A stretch of 7,234 bases of DNA, from the NCBI GenBank assembly GCA_965602635.1, contig CBFCZU010000219.1:1-7234 (forward strand), in the 5' to 3' direction. The DNA comes from CBFCZU01 sp965602635 (GTDB taxonomy: Bacteria > Planctomycetota > Phycisphaerae > SM23-33). Made by a program: the position numbers and the translations under genes. This document shows, one piece after another, positions 5,938-7,234 of the stretch. Below the pieces are notes generated by a model. That model did not search any database and was not told the origin of the DNA. It was given only the letters and a program-made list of their open reading frames with translations. Within the stretch, counting starts at the first letter, position 1, and each line of letters opens with the position of its first letter.

Positions 5938-7234
5938 ATGCAAACCAAACACATCGTCGGCCGTGCGGGGATGGCGGGCATCGTGGCATTTGCGGCGGCG
6001 GCCGGCCAGGCCGTCACGGCCCACGCGGCCGATGGCCCTCAGCGTGACCGCACGACGGCGGTCCGGACGACGGATTTCCTCAACAGCATCGGCGTGGTTA
6101 CCACCTTCCCTGACCGCGGACAGCCTATCGAGAAGACCATTGAAATGGTCAGGTATGTGGGGTTTCGTTGGGTAAGGGGAGGCATTGAGGGCCTTACTGT
6201 CCAGGGCCCTACTACCGTACAGACCTACCTGGGCCTGCACAAGAAGACCGGCGTGCGGTTCAGTTGGGGGCTGGTCAGCGGCGGCACCGATCTCAAGAAA
6301 CTCATCAGGACCGCCAAGGAGGTGGCAGCGGCCGGCGCCCTGCTGGCGTTTGAAGGCAATAACGAACCAAACAACTGGGGCGTTACCTACCAGGGCGAGG
6401 AAGGTGGCGGGCGGGCACCGTCGTGGTTGGCCGTCGCCAAGCTTCAACGGGACTTGTGCAAGGCCGTCAAGGGCGACCCCGCGCTGAAGAAGTACCCGGT
6501 CTGGTCCATCAGCGAGAATGGCGCCGAGCGGGACAATGTCGGATTGCAGTTCCTGACCATTCCGAAAGGTGCGGACACGTTGATGCCCGATGGTACGAAA
6601 TACGCCGACTACGCGGTTTGCCACAATTACATCTACCACCCCAATTCCCCCGCGTTGGCCGACAACAAGACGTGGGATGCCGCTGATCCCTCCTCGGCCT
6701 GCAAGGTGGACGGACTCTACGGCAACTACGGTGTCACGTGGGCGCGCCACTACCGCGGTTACCCCGAGGCCGAACTTCTGACGTTGCCCAGGGTCACCAC
6801 GGAGACCGGCTGCCTGATTGGGGGGGGCATAACGGAGGACGTCCATGCCTTGAATCTCCTCAGCGTGTATCTGGACCAGTTCAAGCGGGGCTGGAGTTAC
6901 ACCGCCGTCTACCTCCTGCGGGACCGCACGGATGAAGGCGGCAATCAACGGTTCGGATTCTACAGGCCCGACTACACGCCGCGGAAAGCCGCCGTCTATC
7001 TCCACAACCTGACGACGATCCTGGCCGACAAAGGCACGCTTCGTGAGCCGGGCAGGCTCGATTACTCCATCCCGAAGCAGCCGGCCACCGTGCACGACAT
7101 GCTCCTGCAGAACAGCGACGGCACGTTTCAGCTAGTCGTCTGGGGCGAGCGGGTGAAGGGGACGGATCGTGTGGCTGTCCATCTCGGCGGCACTCATGCG
7201 TCGGTGAAGGTCTACGATCCGACGGTCGGCACGA
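5938..7234 (+). CDS. Exported clan GH-A glycoside hydrolase (C-terminus beyond window)
   Basis: Probable retaining glycosidase; 432 residues are visible and the frame is open to the right edge. The signal peptide (MQTKHIVGRAG, hydrophobic 12-28) is likely cut after AHA (28-30), so it acts in the periplasm, at the surface or outside. The barrel begins at about residue 47 (FLNSIGVV), with FRWVRGG at 76-82. Glu143 in EGNNEPNNWG is the expected acid/base and Glu289 in RVTTETGC the expected nucleophile, 146 residues apart as in (beta/alpha)8 clan GH-A enzymes such as GH5 and GH39. CHNYIYHP (228-235) fits the barrel face between them. From about 383 a C-terminal beta-sandwich starts (VHDMLLQNSDGTFQLVVWGE). 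Start: GGAG (5927-5930) seven bases before the ATG; the ATG at 5933 is out of frame. A run of eight G at 6820-6827 falls just after the nucleophile. Exact family and substrate are not determined. Confidence 0.85.
   Translation, partial: MQTKHIVGRAGMAGIVAFAAAAGQAVTAHAADGPQRDRTTAVRTTDFLNSIGVVTTFPDRGQPIEKTIEMVRYVGFRWVRGGIEGLTVQGPTTVQTYLGLHKKTGVRFSWGLVSGGTDLKKLIRTAKEVAAAGALLAFEGNNEPNNWGVTYQGEEGGGRAPSWLAVAKLQRDLCKAVKGDPALKKYPVWSISENGAERDNVGLQFLTIPKGADTLMPDGTKYADYAVCHNYIYHPNSPALADNKTWDAADPSSACKVDGLYGNYGVTWARHYRGYPEAELLTLPRVTTETGCLIGGGITEDVHALNLLSVYLDQFKRGWSYTAVYLLRDRTDEGGNQRFGFYRPDYTPRKAAVYLHNLTTILADKGTLREPGRLDYSIPKQPATVHDMLLQNSDGTFQLVVWGERVKGTDRVAVHLGGTHASVKVYDPTVGT

Noticed and set aside
4016..5989. 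Minus-strand open frame of about 657 codons opposite the beta-helix gene
   Set aside because: Its translation is His/Arg/Val-rich without domains, and the plus strand has a signal peptide, ribosome binding site and beta-helix motifs.
5668..7095. Minus-strand open frame of about 475 codons opposite the GH-A gene
   Set aside because: It crosses two plus-strand genes and a gap, has no domain signature, and the plus strand carries intact catalytic motifs.

Overview
The window is GC-rich bacterial DNA with a strong G/C preference at third codon positions. The gene content is a carbohydrate-processing set of a kind common in the Planctomycetes-Verrucomicrobia-Chlamydiae superphylum: a GH106-like glycosidase, a large exported transglutaminase-fold protein, a right-handed beta-helix protein and a clan GH-A hydrolase. 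This assignment rests on protein architecture only. No rRNA, tRNA or taxonomic marker gene is present, so a Planctomycetota, Kiritimatiellota or Lentisphaerota-type host is a guess.

Layout. Positions 1-1479 on the minus strand hold the N-terminal 493 residues of a TIM-barrel glycosidase that runs off the left edge. Positions 1480-1832 are a divergent intergenic region with weak promoter-like elements for both directions, a GC-rich nested inverted repeat and a short ORF with a good ribosome binding site that overlaps the next gene. Three genes then run rightwards: a 686-residue exported protein with an intact transglutaminase Cys-His-Asp triad (1833-3893), a 594-residue exported beta-helix protein with a second, cut-short beta-helix module at its C-terminus (4055-5839), and an exported glycoside hydrolase with NEP and TETG catalytic motifs (5938 to the right edge, partial). 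Gaps between the rightward genes are 161 and 98 bases. I see no convincing terminator in either, so they may be co-transcribed.

How they may work together (inference). The three rightward genes carry N-terminal export signals, while the leftward glycosidase has none visible. This fits a scheme in which the beta-helix protein and the GH-A enzyme bind or cut a polysaccharide or glycoprotein outside the cytoplasm, the transglutaminase-like protein acts on protein or peptide bonds or on the carrier of the glycan, and the GH106-like enzyme finishes oligosaccharides inside the cell. No transporter, regulator or SusC/D pair is in the window, so the substrate cannot be named.

I found no CRISPR array, RNA gene, insertion sequence, integrase, toxin-antitoxin pair or defence system. 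The observations most worth a second look are the truncated second beta-helix module, the small upstream ORFs that abut or overlap two of the genes, and the unusual domain mix of the transglutaminase protein.
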